Shown: piece after piece, positions 40,264-50,034 of the stretch | How the letters are laid out: every line of letters begins with the position of its first letter | Position numbering within the stretch: the stretch's first letter is position 1 | Assembly (NCBI GenBank): GCA_028564675.1 | Contig: JAOVVO010000281.1 | Coordinates: 31,884 to 95,883 of the forward strand | Direction of reading: 5' to 3' | Origin: Onchocerca lupi | Lineage: Eukaryota; Nematoda; Chromadorea; Rhabditida; Onchocercidae | DNA length: 64,000 nucleotides | Made by a program: the position numbers and the translations under genes | Notes under the pieces: model-generated | Databases searched by the model: none | What the model was told of the DNA's origin: nothing | Seen by the model: the letters and a program-made list of their open reading frames with translations, nothing else

Positions 40264-41276
40264 ATGCAGCAAGATTCAGCAGATAGTTTTTATAAGCTAC
40301 GAAATGCATACGATGCTGATTTGGCAGTTATACCTGAAGTTGGTGCAATTAATTATAATAATTTTAATTTACCTTTTTTCTTTTTAATGAGAATTCTAAT
40401 TTGAATTTTTAAATTTTTAGACGGTTGATTCAGCTCTAGCACACTTTTTCATGAAACAATTGTGGAAACCGATGAGTTTAGAGATACGCATTGTGCCGGA
40501 AATTCAGAATCGTCGTAATATGACAATTATTATTGGAGACAAAAAGTCTATGCATATTGAAGAAAATAAGGTCATCGATTTCATGCAGGCCTTTTTTCTA
40601 GTCACAATGAAGCCTTGAAAGTTCACAAATTCCGGAATTCTTACTAGTGCGGTAATTTGTTAGTCATCTAAACTTTAATTAATACAAATATTTGTAGTAT
40701 TTACAACCATGTGTATGTAAGCGCCAACTTGAAGAAGAAATTCAGAAGCTTCGGATACATATGGCTTTCAATGAAATGCGAAAGCGTTGGCATGAGGTTT
40801 CTAATTTATCAAGAAATTATTTAGACAAAGATTCCACATCAAAATATGGCTCTTTTAATGATCATAATTATTAATTTTTCAGATCTTACCGATAGCTCTT
40901 TTTCGATCAATGAAATTGTTTATTGATTACTCTTTACTATGCCAAATTCAAGATATTAGCTGATTTGCAAAGTTCTACTTCTAGCTTATTATTATCGATT
41001 GAATAGCTAATATATATTATAAGAAAGTCGAAATTAGTTTAGATGAATTTTGCAATTTTGCAGATTTATTCTGGTGGAATAAATACTACGTGGCCTTACG
41101 GACATGATCAATCTATGCACCTATATATGCCTAGAAGCAGTAGCAGTACATCAACTGCTAGACCAATAATTACGCCTACCCAGAGTAGAAGTACGTCATT
41201 TAGCCGTTGGAGTAATCGGTGTCACGATCGATGTCACTGTCACAGTTATGCCATGTCACTTTTAATAAATGATTAA
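40264..41276 (+). CDS. Unrecognised four-exon gene, 178 residues
   Basis: Exons 40264-40338, 40421-40570, 40698-40796 and 41064-41276 are all phase 0 and have standard splice sites. I do not recognise the product. It opens MQQDSADSFYKLRN, has a hydrophilic middle (LWKPMSLEIRIVPEIQNRRN), a short heptad-like stretch (KRQLEEEIQKLRIHM, about residues 83-97), a Ser/Thr-rich segment (PRSSSSTSTARPIITPTQSR) and a Cys/His cluster near the end (NRCHDRCHCHSY). There is no signal peptide or membrane segment. The frame is open for eight codons upstream of the chosen ATG to a TTTTACAG at 40232-40239. This is either a trans-splice acceptor (preferred) or an internal exon border with a missed 5' exon. The spacing of Cys/His in the tail could bind metal; that is inference only. 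Confidence 0.6.
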
Positions 41277-42234
41277 GCTTTATATCACGCAATTATATTG
41301 ACAAAAATCATGAATTAGCTTTAATATATCTTTTTTTATTAATAAAAAGTTTTCAAATTTTTCAGAGTTTTCAAACCCTTTTTCTATTCATTCCTTATAT
41401 TCTTTCATAAATCTTTTATGTTTATTAAGTAATCACTAAAATCAAATTTGAACAATTTTTTCGCTTTTTTCACGTTAAATTTATCACGTTTACTATTCCA
41501 ACTACACGTAACTAGAAGCCATCCATGTGTTGCAATTTTTAAAATGAAAGAATGTCAATTGAAGCATTCATTAATTGTTGATTCAGAAAGCTGAAAATTT
41601 AAGATTCATTACTGAGCTAGCTAATTGTAATCTTTGCTCCAAACTATCTTCTAAAAAAAGGTTCGTTAGAAGGAAAATGTTCAGTTGTAATTTTATCGGA
41701 TGTTGAAAGTTTTGTGACATTAGCATTGAATTGCCTATCAATAGACGTCAACAATCGGCTCATAAATGCAGCAAAATTTGACTTTCAAATCTCATTTTGC
41801 ATCTCAAATAGGTTGTCTGCCTTTTATGTGACATTTTGTTCATCCGTAACGACAGATATGATATGCAGCAAGGGATCTTGAAAAAAAAAAAGTCATCATC
41901 AGGATCCGACATTTTTTGATTTCTTATTCAGTCGATAATAAGCATGGAATCGCTTTCCTTTCTTGTTCAAAAAAAAAAGAAAAAAAAAACAAAGAAAAAT
42001 TCCAGAATCTTTAAATATGACATCATATTAATAAAATTTAATGCAGAATTCCCATCCCGACTGCTATATTAATAGAACTTAATATAAAATTCTTAAGCGC
42101 CATTATCAAATTAAATAGAATTTAATACAGAATCTTTAAGTAGAATCGTTCTAGAATTTAATACAAAATTTAAAGTTTATTTTTTAGTACAGCGTTTCAT
42201 CTTAGGCGACATCAGGATCATTTTATTTATGAAA
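41277..42234. other. Intergenic region between convergent genes, with tandem repeat
   Basis: No exon seen. The right end holds the degenerate repeat at 42001-42176. Confidence 0.6.
42001..42176. repeat. Degenerate tandem repeat, about 45-bp unit, about four copies
   Basis: Recurring ATTAATA[A/G]AA[T/C]TTAAT followed by GCAGAATTC, ATAAAATTC, ACAGAATC or ACAAAATT. It ends about 60 bp beyond the stop codon of the two-PDZ gene, so it may lie in that transcript's 3' UTR or just past it. Confidence 0.6.
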
Positions 42235-43730
42235 TTATTTGCGAACAGGACGAAGACTTTTGCCTTCGTTATCACTAGCAATTATGAATTCCGTTGCTTT
42301 ACCTTCGATGATTTTTACTCGTTTTCCCATTGTATTATTTTTTCGTAAACAACTTTTCTTTGGCTGAAATAAATTTTACTAATTAATTTCATCGTATATT
42401 TCAAAAATTTTTTTGAAAATTTTTAAAGATTTTAGCACTTTTTTTTTTTTCAGAAAAACTCATTATTTTGCTTTTAAAAAATGTTAAAAATTCAATGATA
42501 AAATGAGCATACGTAGTGTAACACATTTTAATTTTTATGGCACGTCTACGTGTGAAGAAATTGAAGAAATTTGAAATTCTGCCAAATTTTCATGCATTTT
42601 ATGATGCAAAACCTACCGGAATAGCTTTTTGTAATTTTTGTCGTTCTCGAGCTGCAATAGCACGAACATCACTGTTCATTGCAACTGATGGAGCCTGAGC
42701 GGCTGAGGCTTTAAGTGCACTTTGTACCCAATGTCTGGCTTCCATCGTTTCCGGACGTTCCACAACGGTTGTAACAAAACGGTGTGTCTGTAGACTTTTC
42801 AGGAGAAGCTCACGACAAACATCTTTGTCAGTTACCGGATGACCATCGATATCGATCAAATGATCCCCAACTTGCAGCTGTTGCGATGCCAATGAATCCG
42901 GATCGCATCGAGATACTAGCACACGATTCTGATAATGTTTGATGCCAAGACCAAGTTTTGGACCTCCAGGTTTCCAATCAATTCGAGCTACCTTTAATGG
43001 AATCAACCTATAGGATTGCTCAAAGCAGCAATTCATGATCCTGATTCAGTAATATTTTTAGAAAACGAGATCACTTATGAATATGATGAGCACGAAGTTT
43101 CTAATTTCAAATTGTCGAATAAAAAATTTTGAATTTCTATATTTCCATGCAATATCTTATTTTTAGTCTGAATGCTTTGATTTTTTTTTTCTAAATATTT
43201 TTCAAAAAAAATAATTTCAATAGATTTTTACAATTCATTAAAATATAATCATTGCAATAAATGTGACGCACAAAATATATGTATCCATCACGTCGCGTAA
43301 TTAATTTAGCTCGTTCCGGAGGTATGTGAACTTTAGCTTCAAGTTCAGCTGCTCTTTTTTCATCTCTCACTAATGTTATGGTAGCGCATGGTGGCGCAAA
43401 ACGAAGTAACTGAAAGAAATGATCGCAATTTTGAATAACGGTATCGTTTAATTTCAGCACTTGATCCCCTACCTGAAATAGCAAAGATGAACACATTTGC
43501 AAGTATCAGTCAAAATATTGATTATTGCTTGGGATGTGAATCTTTTGCTGATAAATTTATGTTCAGTCATAAGAAGAGAATCATTTATTAATAAATCTTT
43601 CAAGAACCTTAAGATGTCCTTCTGCAAGCGTTCCCGGTTGAACCTTAACAATAATAAGTTTATCATTGGGAACTGCTCCAAGAGGATCGCCTTCTTCCAT
43701 CGGTATCGCAACTGACATTTCCTTCGCCAT
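42235..43730 (-). CDS. Two-PDZ-domain protein
   Basis: Four exons on the minus strand, 43730-43608, 43472-43272, 42991-42617 and 42363-42235, are all phase 0 and give 275 residues. PDZ1 (about 23-80) includes KLIIVKVQPGTLAEG, VGDQVLKLNDTVI and a closing strand ATITLVRDE. PDZ2 (about 118-191) has GGPKLGLGIKHYQNRVLVS (LGLGI as the carboxylate-binding loop), LQVGDHLIDIDGHPVTD and FVTTVVERP. A basic C-terminal tail ends LRPVRK. Small cytoplasmic proteins with two such PDZ domains are found in nematodes; a scaffold role is likely but the partner is unknown. The exon 3 border was set by phase and the AAG acceptor at 42992-42994; a longer start there breaks the frame. A TTGTTCAG lies 13 bases before the ATG. 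Confidence 0.85.
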
Positions 43731-44436
43731 CTTATCACAGCTACTGAACAACTAAACTACTTCTGATAAGTTACAACTGAACCGAATGATTCATTCTATT
43801 TCTTGCAATACTTATATAATCAATAATACTGAAATGTGCGAATATTCTTGCATAAAACTCAAGACGAAAATTTGCTTATGCAAATTAAATGGAAATAAAT
43901 GAAAGCAAATAAATATTATTTATTTTCGATTCAATGTTAATCAGGCCGACTGCTAAAATACGAAAAATTTACGATAATAGTTGAGTCACTTTTAAAAATA
44001 AATAAAAAATGACTAAAATCTCTCCAATAATTAGTTTGTTTGGGATGACACAGATTTCTGTTAAGTGGCTTATTTATTCATGTTCACATTTATTTTTTCA
44101 AATTTTATTTTTGCTGTAATTGCATAGAATAATTCATTTACTCTATTGCTTTATTAATTACCATATTTGTTTGCTTGTAGCTATGAAAATAGAATAGAAA
44201 TGAATATTCAAATGATAAAGATTCATAGTCGATTGTGGAATGATTCGGTTGACAATGATGTACCAAATTTCTTCATCAATTTTTATTGTGGCAATATTTG
44301 ATGTTGTTTTGCTATTAAAAACGTCATTTTCATTCTCTGAAAAATATGAATTTTAATAACTAACAGTACGATTTTAATTAGTGCAATATGATTTTGTTAT
44401 CTTATTTTAATCTTTGAAACTTTTAAGCATATATAG
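43731..44436. other. Intergenic region between two minus-strand genes
   Basis: About 700 bp with no exon or repeat of note; AT-rich. Confidence 0.6.
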
Positions 44437-45966
44437 TTACTTGCAGTGTTTAAATTCAAACATAAATTCAAATTCACACAAGTAGTACCTCAAATTTTCA
44501 ACATTATTTTCATTTGTGACAATAGATTGAGATGCAACTGCAGTCTGCAAAACTGATGCATTTGGTGGTAGTGACCTGACCCTAACTCTGAGCATAGATC
44601 TTCTTCTGGGTCCTATTCTGGAACCTGCAATGGAATTTCTTCTAACAACACCAAATATTCTTCTCGAACCATCTTCAGTTCCACGTAATTCCACGTCATT
44701 TCTACGTAAACGTTGTTGACTTCGACTGCGATGTTGTCGTTGTGCACTCTGAGAATGATCATTCGATTCATTTTCATTTCTTCGTAATAGTATTAATCTT
44801 CGAGTAATTCTATTTTCTCGATTCGCTTCAATTTGTCGAGCAACGAAATTCCGCACAATTTCAACTCGTCTAATTTGCATACGTGCATAATTAGGTGCTA
44901 TTACTCTTTGAGGCTAGAAAAAAAGGCCTTAAAATTAAAATTTGAAAGCAAAACTTTCAGTGAAGTAATGCAAACGATGTTTAGCTTTTAATGAGAAAGA
45001 GAGATGGATATTTCAAATGAAAATATTAATTATACTGCTAGAAAGATTAAAAATGAATGCATCAAAATAAGTAATTAACAAAAAGAAAAAAATTTAATCG
45101 ATAAGGATTCAATTTTAGAAATTTCCTTCACTTTCGATTTTATAATATTATTTAACAAATTTAATCATATTATTACCATCGGTACTAAGCTTAGCATTTG
45201 TGACGATTGTCCATCACCCATACCATTAAGAATTAAATTTCCGATATAATAGACATCTGCTACATCCGTCATGTTATGACTAACTACACCTTTTGTGCAG
45301 CTTTGGAAAAAGAAGGAAAAAATAAATTAGCAAAAGAACGATACAATCAGTCAGTTAACATTGGATAAAAATAAATTTCTTAATAATTATTTCATTTATA
45401 AATGAAACATATCTTTCAAACAATGCTTTTCAAATAATTTGCATAAAACGCAGAAAAAGTTATCTCGACATGTCATTCTGAAGGCAAGCAAATAATTTGA
45501 CGTGTCATTCTTATGGCATTATCTATCTACATAAATAAAAATGTAAATGTTCATTGTTTTTTGCCATACAACGTTTCAAGTTCTTCAACCAAATTGATTT
45601 GAAATTTTGAAACAACATTGCATTCGAATAGGCGAATGCTTTTGCATATATATATTACTCTTTTTTTTACCTCTTCATATCTGCGAAAGGTAAAAGTAAA
45701 TGAGCGGACTGAGTTTTCTGACCACATCTATTTTCTGCATTGTTCATTTTAACACAATGTTTCAAATTTTTCACCGATTGATTTGAAATTGTGATGCAAC
45801 GTTGCATTCGAATAGGAGTGTGTTTAAGAATTTCCGGACTAGTTGGACCGGTCGCGCGAAACTTGGTCGGTCCGTCTAGCATTTGATATAAATCTGAAAT
45901 GTCAACAGCACTATAGCTAGTTATTAAATGAAGTACACTTAGAATCACAAGATCGTCTAAAATCAT
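44437..45966 (-). CDS. Unrecognised probable secreted arginine-rich protein
   Basis: Three exons on the minus strand, 45966-45671, 45300-45177 and 44913-44437, join in phase to 298 residues. The N-terminus (MILDDLVILSVLHLITSYSA) resembles a signal peptide, though with early acidic residues. A middle part follows, with IRMQRCITISNQSVKNLKHC and the short second exon (CTKGVVSHNMTDVADVYYIG). The C-terminal half is strongly basic (RRVEIVRNFVARQIEANREN, SRSQQRLRRND, GPRRRSMLRVRVRSLPP). I recognise no domain. The acceptor of exon 2 (TTCCAAAG) is weak, so that junction is least certain. If it is not secreted, the Arg-rich half would suit nucleic-acid binding. Confidence 0.6.
45467..45520. repeat. Short tandem repeat in the intron of the Arg-rich gene
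   Basis: GACATGTCATTCTGAAGGCA (45467) is followed by GACGTGTCATTCTTATGGCA (45499), a diverged 32-bp duplication. Confidence 0.7.
45541..45640 (-). pseudogene. Decayed duplicate of part of exon 1 of the Arg-rich gene
   Basis: On the minus strand this intronic segment aligns with coding sequence at about 45725-45825. Both contain CCTATTCGAATGCAA and ATTTCAAATCAAT and read PIRMQ-x-C in the same frame. The copy then has a small insertion that shifts the frame to TGA at about 45583. It lacks clear splice sites. It therefore looks like a local duplication of exon sequence that has lost coding capacity. Confidence 0.7.
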
Positions 45967-47427
45967 GAGAATGTAATTCTTTATCGTCCGTTATAATTTC
46001 ATGGAAGTATGTTCTTTAATTATCTATTAAACAAAAAATATGTTTAAAATCATGAGAACGTCTAGAATCACGAAAATATGATTCTGAATCGTTCAAATCA
46101 TATCAAAATCTAACTCTTTAATGTTTTTAGCTTTCTGACATTTTGTTTTTTCATAACATACCTTGGAGATGATCCGTTTTCAGACCATTTCTTGACGCAG
46201 AAATCCGGAATTAAGATGTCAAAGATCATACCAATGCGGGAAGAAGTGGAGCTTTGGGATATTTTCGGATGGTTCTGAGTAAGTCGATTTTGAGGGAAGA
46301 TATCGTATGAGAATCGGAGCAGGAGATTAACCAATGATTTTAGGATTTTGTGGTTTTGAGACATTCAGATCGTAAAAATCTATAAAATAATTGCCAAGAA
46401 AATGAGACAGCTTGTCATTTTTTTTTCTATTCCAATCAATTTCTAAAATATGACACTTGGCGATATTTCGAAAAGCACACAGATTTTGACAGAGTCTTTG
46501 AGATAATTCTATGGCTTTAGATGTTGTTATTGTAGGTACGACGGAAAACAGAGAGGTGTAATGAAAACATCAAAAGAAATAATTGTATTTGTAATTGTAG
46601 CAGTGAGTAAGAATGAATACGTGCAAAAGTGTAAAGTGAAAAAAAGGTGTTTCAATTTTCTGTCCTGAAAATATTTTGGACATTTTTTGTACTGAAAATA
46701 TTTTAGGACAATCGCTTATAATATGTCTCTTATTTGAATAATTATTTAGGGATTTATTGGGATAAAATGAAGTCGAATTGAATTAAATATATACTGGTGA
46801 GAAGTTTCGAATGATATCGATGATAAAGATTAGACATTTGTGGTTAGCTTTTTTTGTTAGATTTTATATTTTTTTTTAAATTTTGATTTGGATATTTAGA
46901 ACATATTAAAACATATTCCATCAATAATCTAATTAAGGATAGATTAGAATGGATGACTATTTTAGGAGAACATAATCATAGACTTTTAAGCATATTCAGG
47001 CACCAACAATGGAAACATTACATTAAATTTCTGAAATTACTTGATATTTTAGAAATTTTGGAATATGTATTTAAACAAGTTTAGGAATTCTTGGATCTCG
47101 ATATTGGAATTTGCTAGTGTTATTAGCTTAATTGAAATAATGAAAAATTAATAAATTATTTATTTTCCATATGGTAGTATCAGACATTGAAAATCCTGAT
47201 TATGAAGTAAACCAAATTCACTAATGATGTCGACCAAAAGAGGTTAATGAAGGACTGTTTCAAGATAATAGCATATTCTTTTTTTTTTTTCTTCAACCTT
47301 GACGATGAGTTGGTAAGATTAAGCGAGTAATTGCATATGAAAACAGACAAAAAAAAAAGAATCAAACATATGGATAATAGTCATGAAATTTTCTTGCCAA
47401 AACTTCTATGTATTATAGAGAATCCTG
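45967..47427. other. Divergent intergenic region between Arg-rich gene and TSEN54
   Basis: Likely holds promoters for both directions. A roughly 50-bp motif (AAAATCATGAGAA[T/C]GT...GATTCT) occurs twice, at about 45945-45995 and 46045-46100. A second short duplication with GAAAATATTTT occurs at about 46661-46710. No exon is supported. Confidence 0.55.
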
Positions 47428-48393
47428 ATGGAATATAAAGCAAGACCTGGTACTATGAATTCCCATTTGAAATATGCATCGAACAGTGCACGAAGCAGCC
47501 AGAAGTTAACGCTGATCGAGTATAATGCTGAGGGAAAAGTTTTCAAAGCGCTTCAGTTGCGAAATGCTTGTGAAATGAAGATGGGCATCAGGCGGAGAAA
47601 TGGTCATTACTTTTTTGTAGAAGAAGTAGTTTGGATGGTCGAAACTGGCTTAGCTGTTGTTCTTCATCGCGGGATGCAATTATCTGTACAGGAATGCTAT
47701 CGATTACTTGGAACATTTCTAATTACACCGGAAAAATTTTTCGTTTATTCGTATTTAAAACGTGCTGGCTATGTTGTTGTACCTTATAAGGCTTTCGGAA
47801 TTTCTTTAGACGATAAAAATGATAAGCGATGGGAGCATGAGCCGAAATCTCTCTTTCCTGTCAATCTTCTAGATCAGTTCCCCACTATCAAATCGATGAA
47901 ACTAACAATGACGAATTTTCGTCAGAATCCAAAATTGGTGGAAGTATTTGGTATACCGGATGATTTCCCTACGTCAAACATCGAATCAATTAATTGGGAT
48001 AGGTATAATGAAGGACGAAGGAATTTCAAAGAATTTCTGAGACCTCATTATTGGCCAAGATTCGATCAGTTTTCTAATTGTGTTCCCACGTGGTCGGATT
48101 ATCGGAAGGAACGAGCAAAGATATTGAAATTGAATCCTGCAGAAAATATCACAGATTCATTTCACTTACCCATTGATTATGACATATATGTGGGCGATAG
48201 TACTTTTTGTCGTAACCTTTCGCCAAAGCCAATATACCGATTGTTGATTGTGGACATTCGTTTTCCATTTCCATCCGTTTCTGATTTGCATTGGTTAAGT
48301 TCAAAGATTCTTGACGGAAGATTGCTGATAGCTGTTGTTCAACAAGCTGCCGTTATATTTTATAATATCGATCACCAAACAGTTTGTCTATAA
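47428..48393 (+). CDS. TSEN54: tRNA-splicing endonuclease subunit Sen54-like
   Basis: A single uninterrupted frame of 321 residues. An in-frame TAG 12 bases upstream fixes the start. The N-terminal part (about 55-120) matches the Sen54 N-terminal domain: FFVEEVVWMVETGLAVVLHR, MQLSVQECYRLLG, then FFVYSYLKRAGYVVVPY, the segment that in other eukaryotes reads like YxVYSxLKRxGY. The C-terminal end (about 268-315) has YRLLIVDIRFPFPSV, LLIAVVQQAAVIFYN, resembling the conserved C-terminal fold. Sen54 is a structural partner of the Sen2/Sen34 nucleases and Sen15 in pre-tRNA intron removal. Absence of introns is unusual next to its multi-exon neighbours. The frame is intact and well conserved, so it is not an obvious dead retrocopy. 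Confidence 0.82.
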   Translation: MEYKARPGTMNSHLKYASNSARSSQKLTLIEYNAEGKVFKALQLRNACEMKMGIRRRNGHYFFVEEVVWMVETGLAVVLHRGMQLSVQECYRLLGTFLITPEKFFVYSYLKRAGYVVVPYKAFGISLDDKNDKRWEHEPKSLFPVNLLDQFPTIKSMKLTMTNFRQNPKLVEVFGIPDDFPTSNIESINWDRYNEGRRNFKEFLRPHYWPRFDQFSNCVPTWSDYRKERAKILKLNPAENITDSFHLPIDYDIYVGDSTFCRNLSPKPIYRLLIVDIRFPFPSVSDLHWLSSKILDGRLLIAVVQQAAVIFYNIDHQTVCL

Positions 48394-49454
48394 ATGGAAT
48401 ACATTTTTGATCAAGAGTGGAAAAACAATAATAAATTTAGAATTTCGTTTAGTTTTTTCCGATTGCAAATGAACTTTCCCAATGAAGTGTACTTTGAGAT
48501 CTAAACACTGATTAGATTTGTTAATATCAAGTGTACAGCTAATTACCTCTTGTATATTGCCCTGGTTTCATTATTGTTTTTTCGAGATGAAAGTTCTTCT
48601 AAATTTTGTTATTAAAGTAATTCGGTTCAATTCTTTCATTATTTGGTTAACTTGTTCAAACGCATAAGTGTTTTCCACACACTTGGTATTCCTGAATTAA
48701 TCTTCTACTTTGATTCGAAATATCAGGATATTTATTTTGGAGCAATCTGAATTTGTCATCACCATGGCTGGTGCTAAAATTCTTGCTCTTTATTGAGAGA
48801 AAAATCGATTCATTTTATTGCCTGAAACATCTGTCATCACACAAGAAAATTCAAAAATTTCGAAAATTTTATGTCTTTTAACATTTTTGTGGGGATTAGA
48901 TGCTCCCATATTTAAATGCAATTTTCTAAAACACTTTTGATGTCATGTTATGTTAAATCCAACAAGAAAAATACTGAAGAAGAGAAGGAAAAAGGAAAGT
49001 TTAAGGAATTTGATTATTATGTAAGCATTTTGTCTCAGTTTATATCATCGGAATTCTCTGAAAATCGACAGTTTCTAAGTTTGTATGCTTTTACCACAAT
49101 AACAAATAAATTAGGGAAAAAATTACGAAAATATTGGAATAAATTAAATGAGAAAAAAAAAAAAGGTAGTAGCTGATTCACAATTATACTTACGAATTAA
49201 CACAGAGAATACATTTGAGTGGTTTATAAAATAGGGTATTCTGTAAACAGTAGGAAAGATGAAATCGTGAATGACAAAGGTATAGGATTTGTCCCTTTCA
49301 GTTGAAGAGAATTTCTTAATGGCAAGAATTTTATGTTCGATTGTATAAAATAATAATAAATTGTAAAAAATTTCGGGGAAATATTTTCGATTCGTTATAT
49401 AAAATATTTTATGTTTCAACTTTTTAATTGAAAGATTTTTCAAGGGTGGTTTTC
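48394..49454. other. Spacer between TSEN54 and the MOZART1-like gene
   Basis: About 1 kb without a supported exon. An 86-codon lysine-rich frame at 48916-49176 has no splice or family support. Confidence 0.55.
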
Positions 49455-49836
49455 ATGAGTTTCCAGCAGTCTGGCTTGAAAGAGAATATTCAGTTGTCGG
49501 ACGAAACTATCGAATGTAAGTCATTCGTTTGAACATACTTATAACTTTTGGTTGATCATAGATAGATGCATTTATGTTGTTTTTTTTGTGCTTATTTTTG
49601 TTAATGAAACTTGTTCTAAGTGAAAATTTAAAAAAAAAAAAGAAAGCGACCTTTTCAAAAGCAAAATTGCTTACCAGTTTTCAGTGATCGAAAGTTTAGC
49701 CCTTTTGCTTCATGTTCCTCTGACATCATCCCAGCTATTGATTTGCGTGGGATTGCTGCAGAAAGGTGTTTCACATCGGAGTCTTGTTGATGCTATAACT
49801 CGTTATTCTGGAAAGGTTCCTACTTTTTCCTTTTAA
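49455..49836 (+). CDS. mzt1: MOZART1-like gamma-tubulin complex subunit
   Basis: Two exons, 49455-49515 and 49685-49836, give 70 residues, close to the 64-82 residues typical of MZT1. It begins MSFQQSGLKENIQLSDETIE. The core LLLHVPLTSSQLLICVGLLQ followed by KGVSHRSLVDAITRYSG fits the MOZART1 pattern of three short helices (LS..L..gL....L..C..L...GV.P.AL..V). MZT1 binds GCP N-termini and helps recruit the gamma-tubulin ring complex to microtubule-organising centres. The stop at 49834-49836 follows GKVPTFSF; a donor-like GTTCCT at 49816 could alternatively lead to another exon. The gene lies 198 bp before SGF29 on the same strand. Too short for standard ORF cut-offs. Confidence 0.7.
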
Positions 49837-50034
49837 TTAAAACTGCTTCATTGTCTCCAGTGTGTTAATCTGAATATTAATCAGATATTAGGATATGAAT
49901 AGAAAATATGTGTTAAAATATTTCAAAAAATTCATGTCGAACAGTGAGATTTTTTATTTCTCCAAGTTTCTTCAATATTTTAGAATTTTAATCAAATTTT
50001 AGAGAATTAAAGAAGAAAACAGTTAAGCAAAAGG

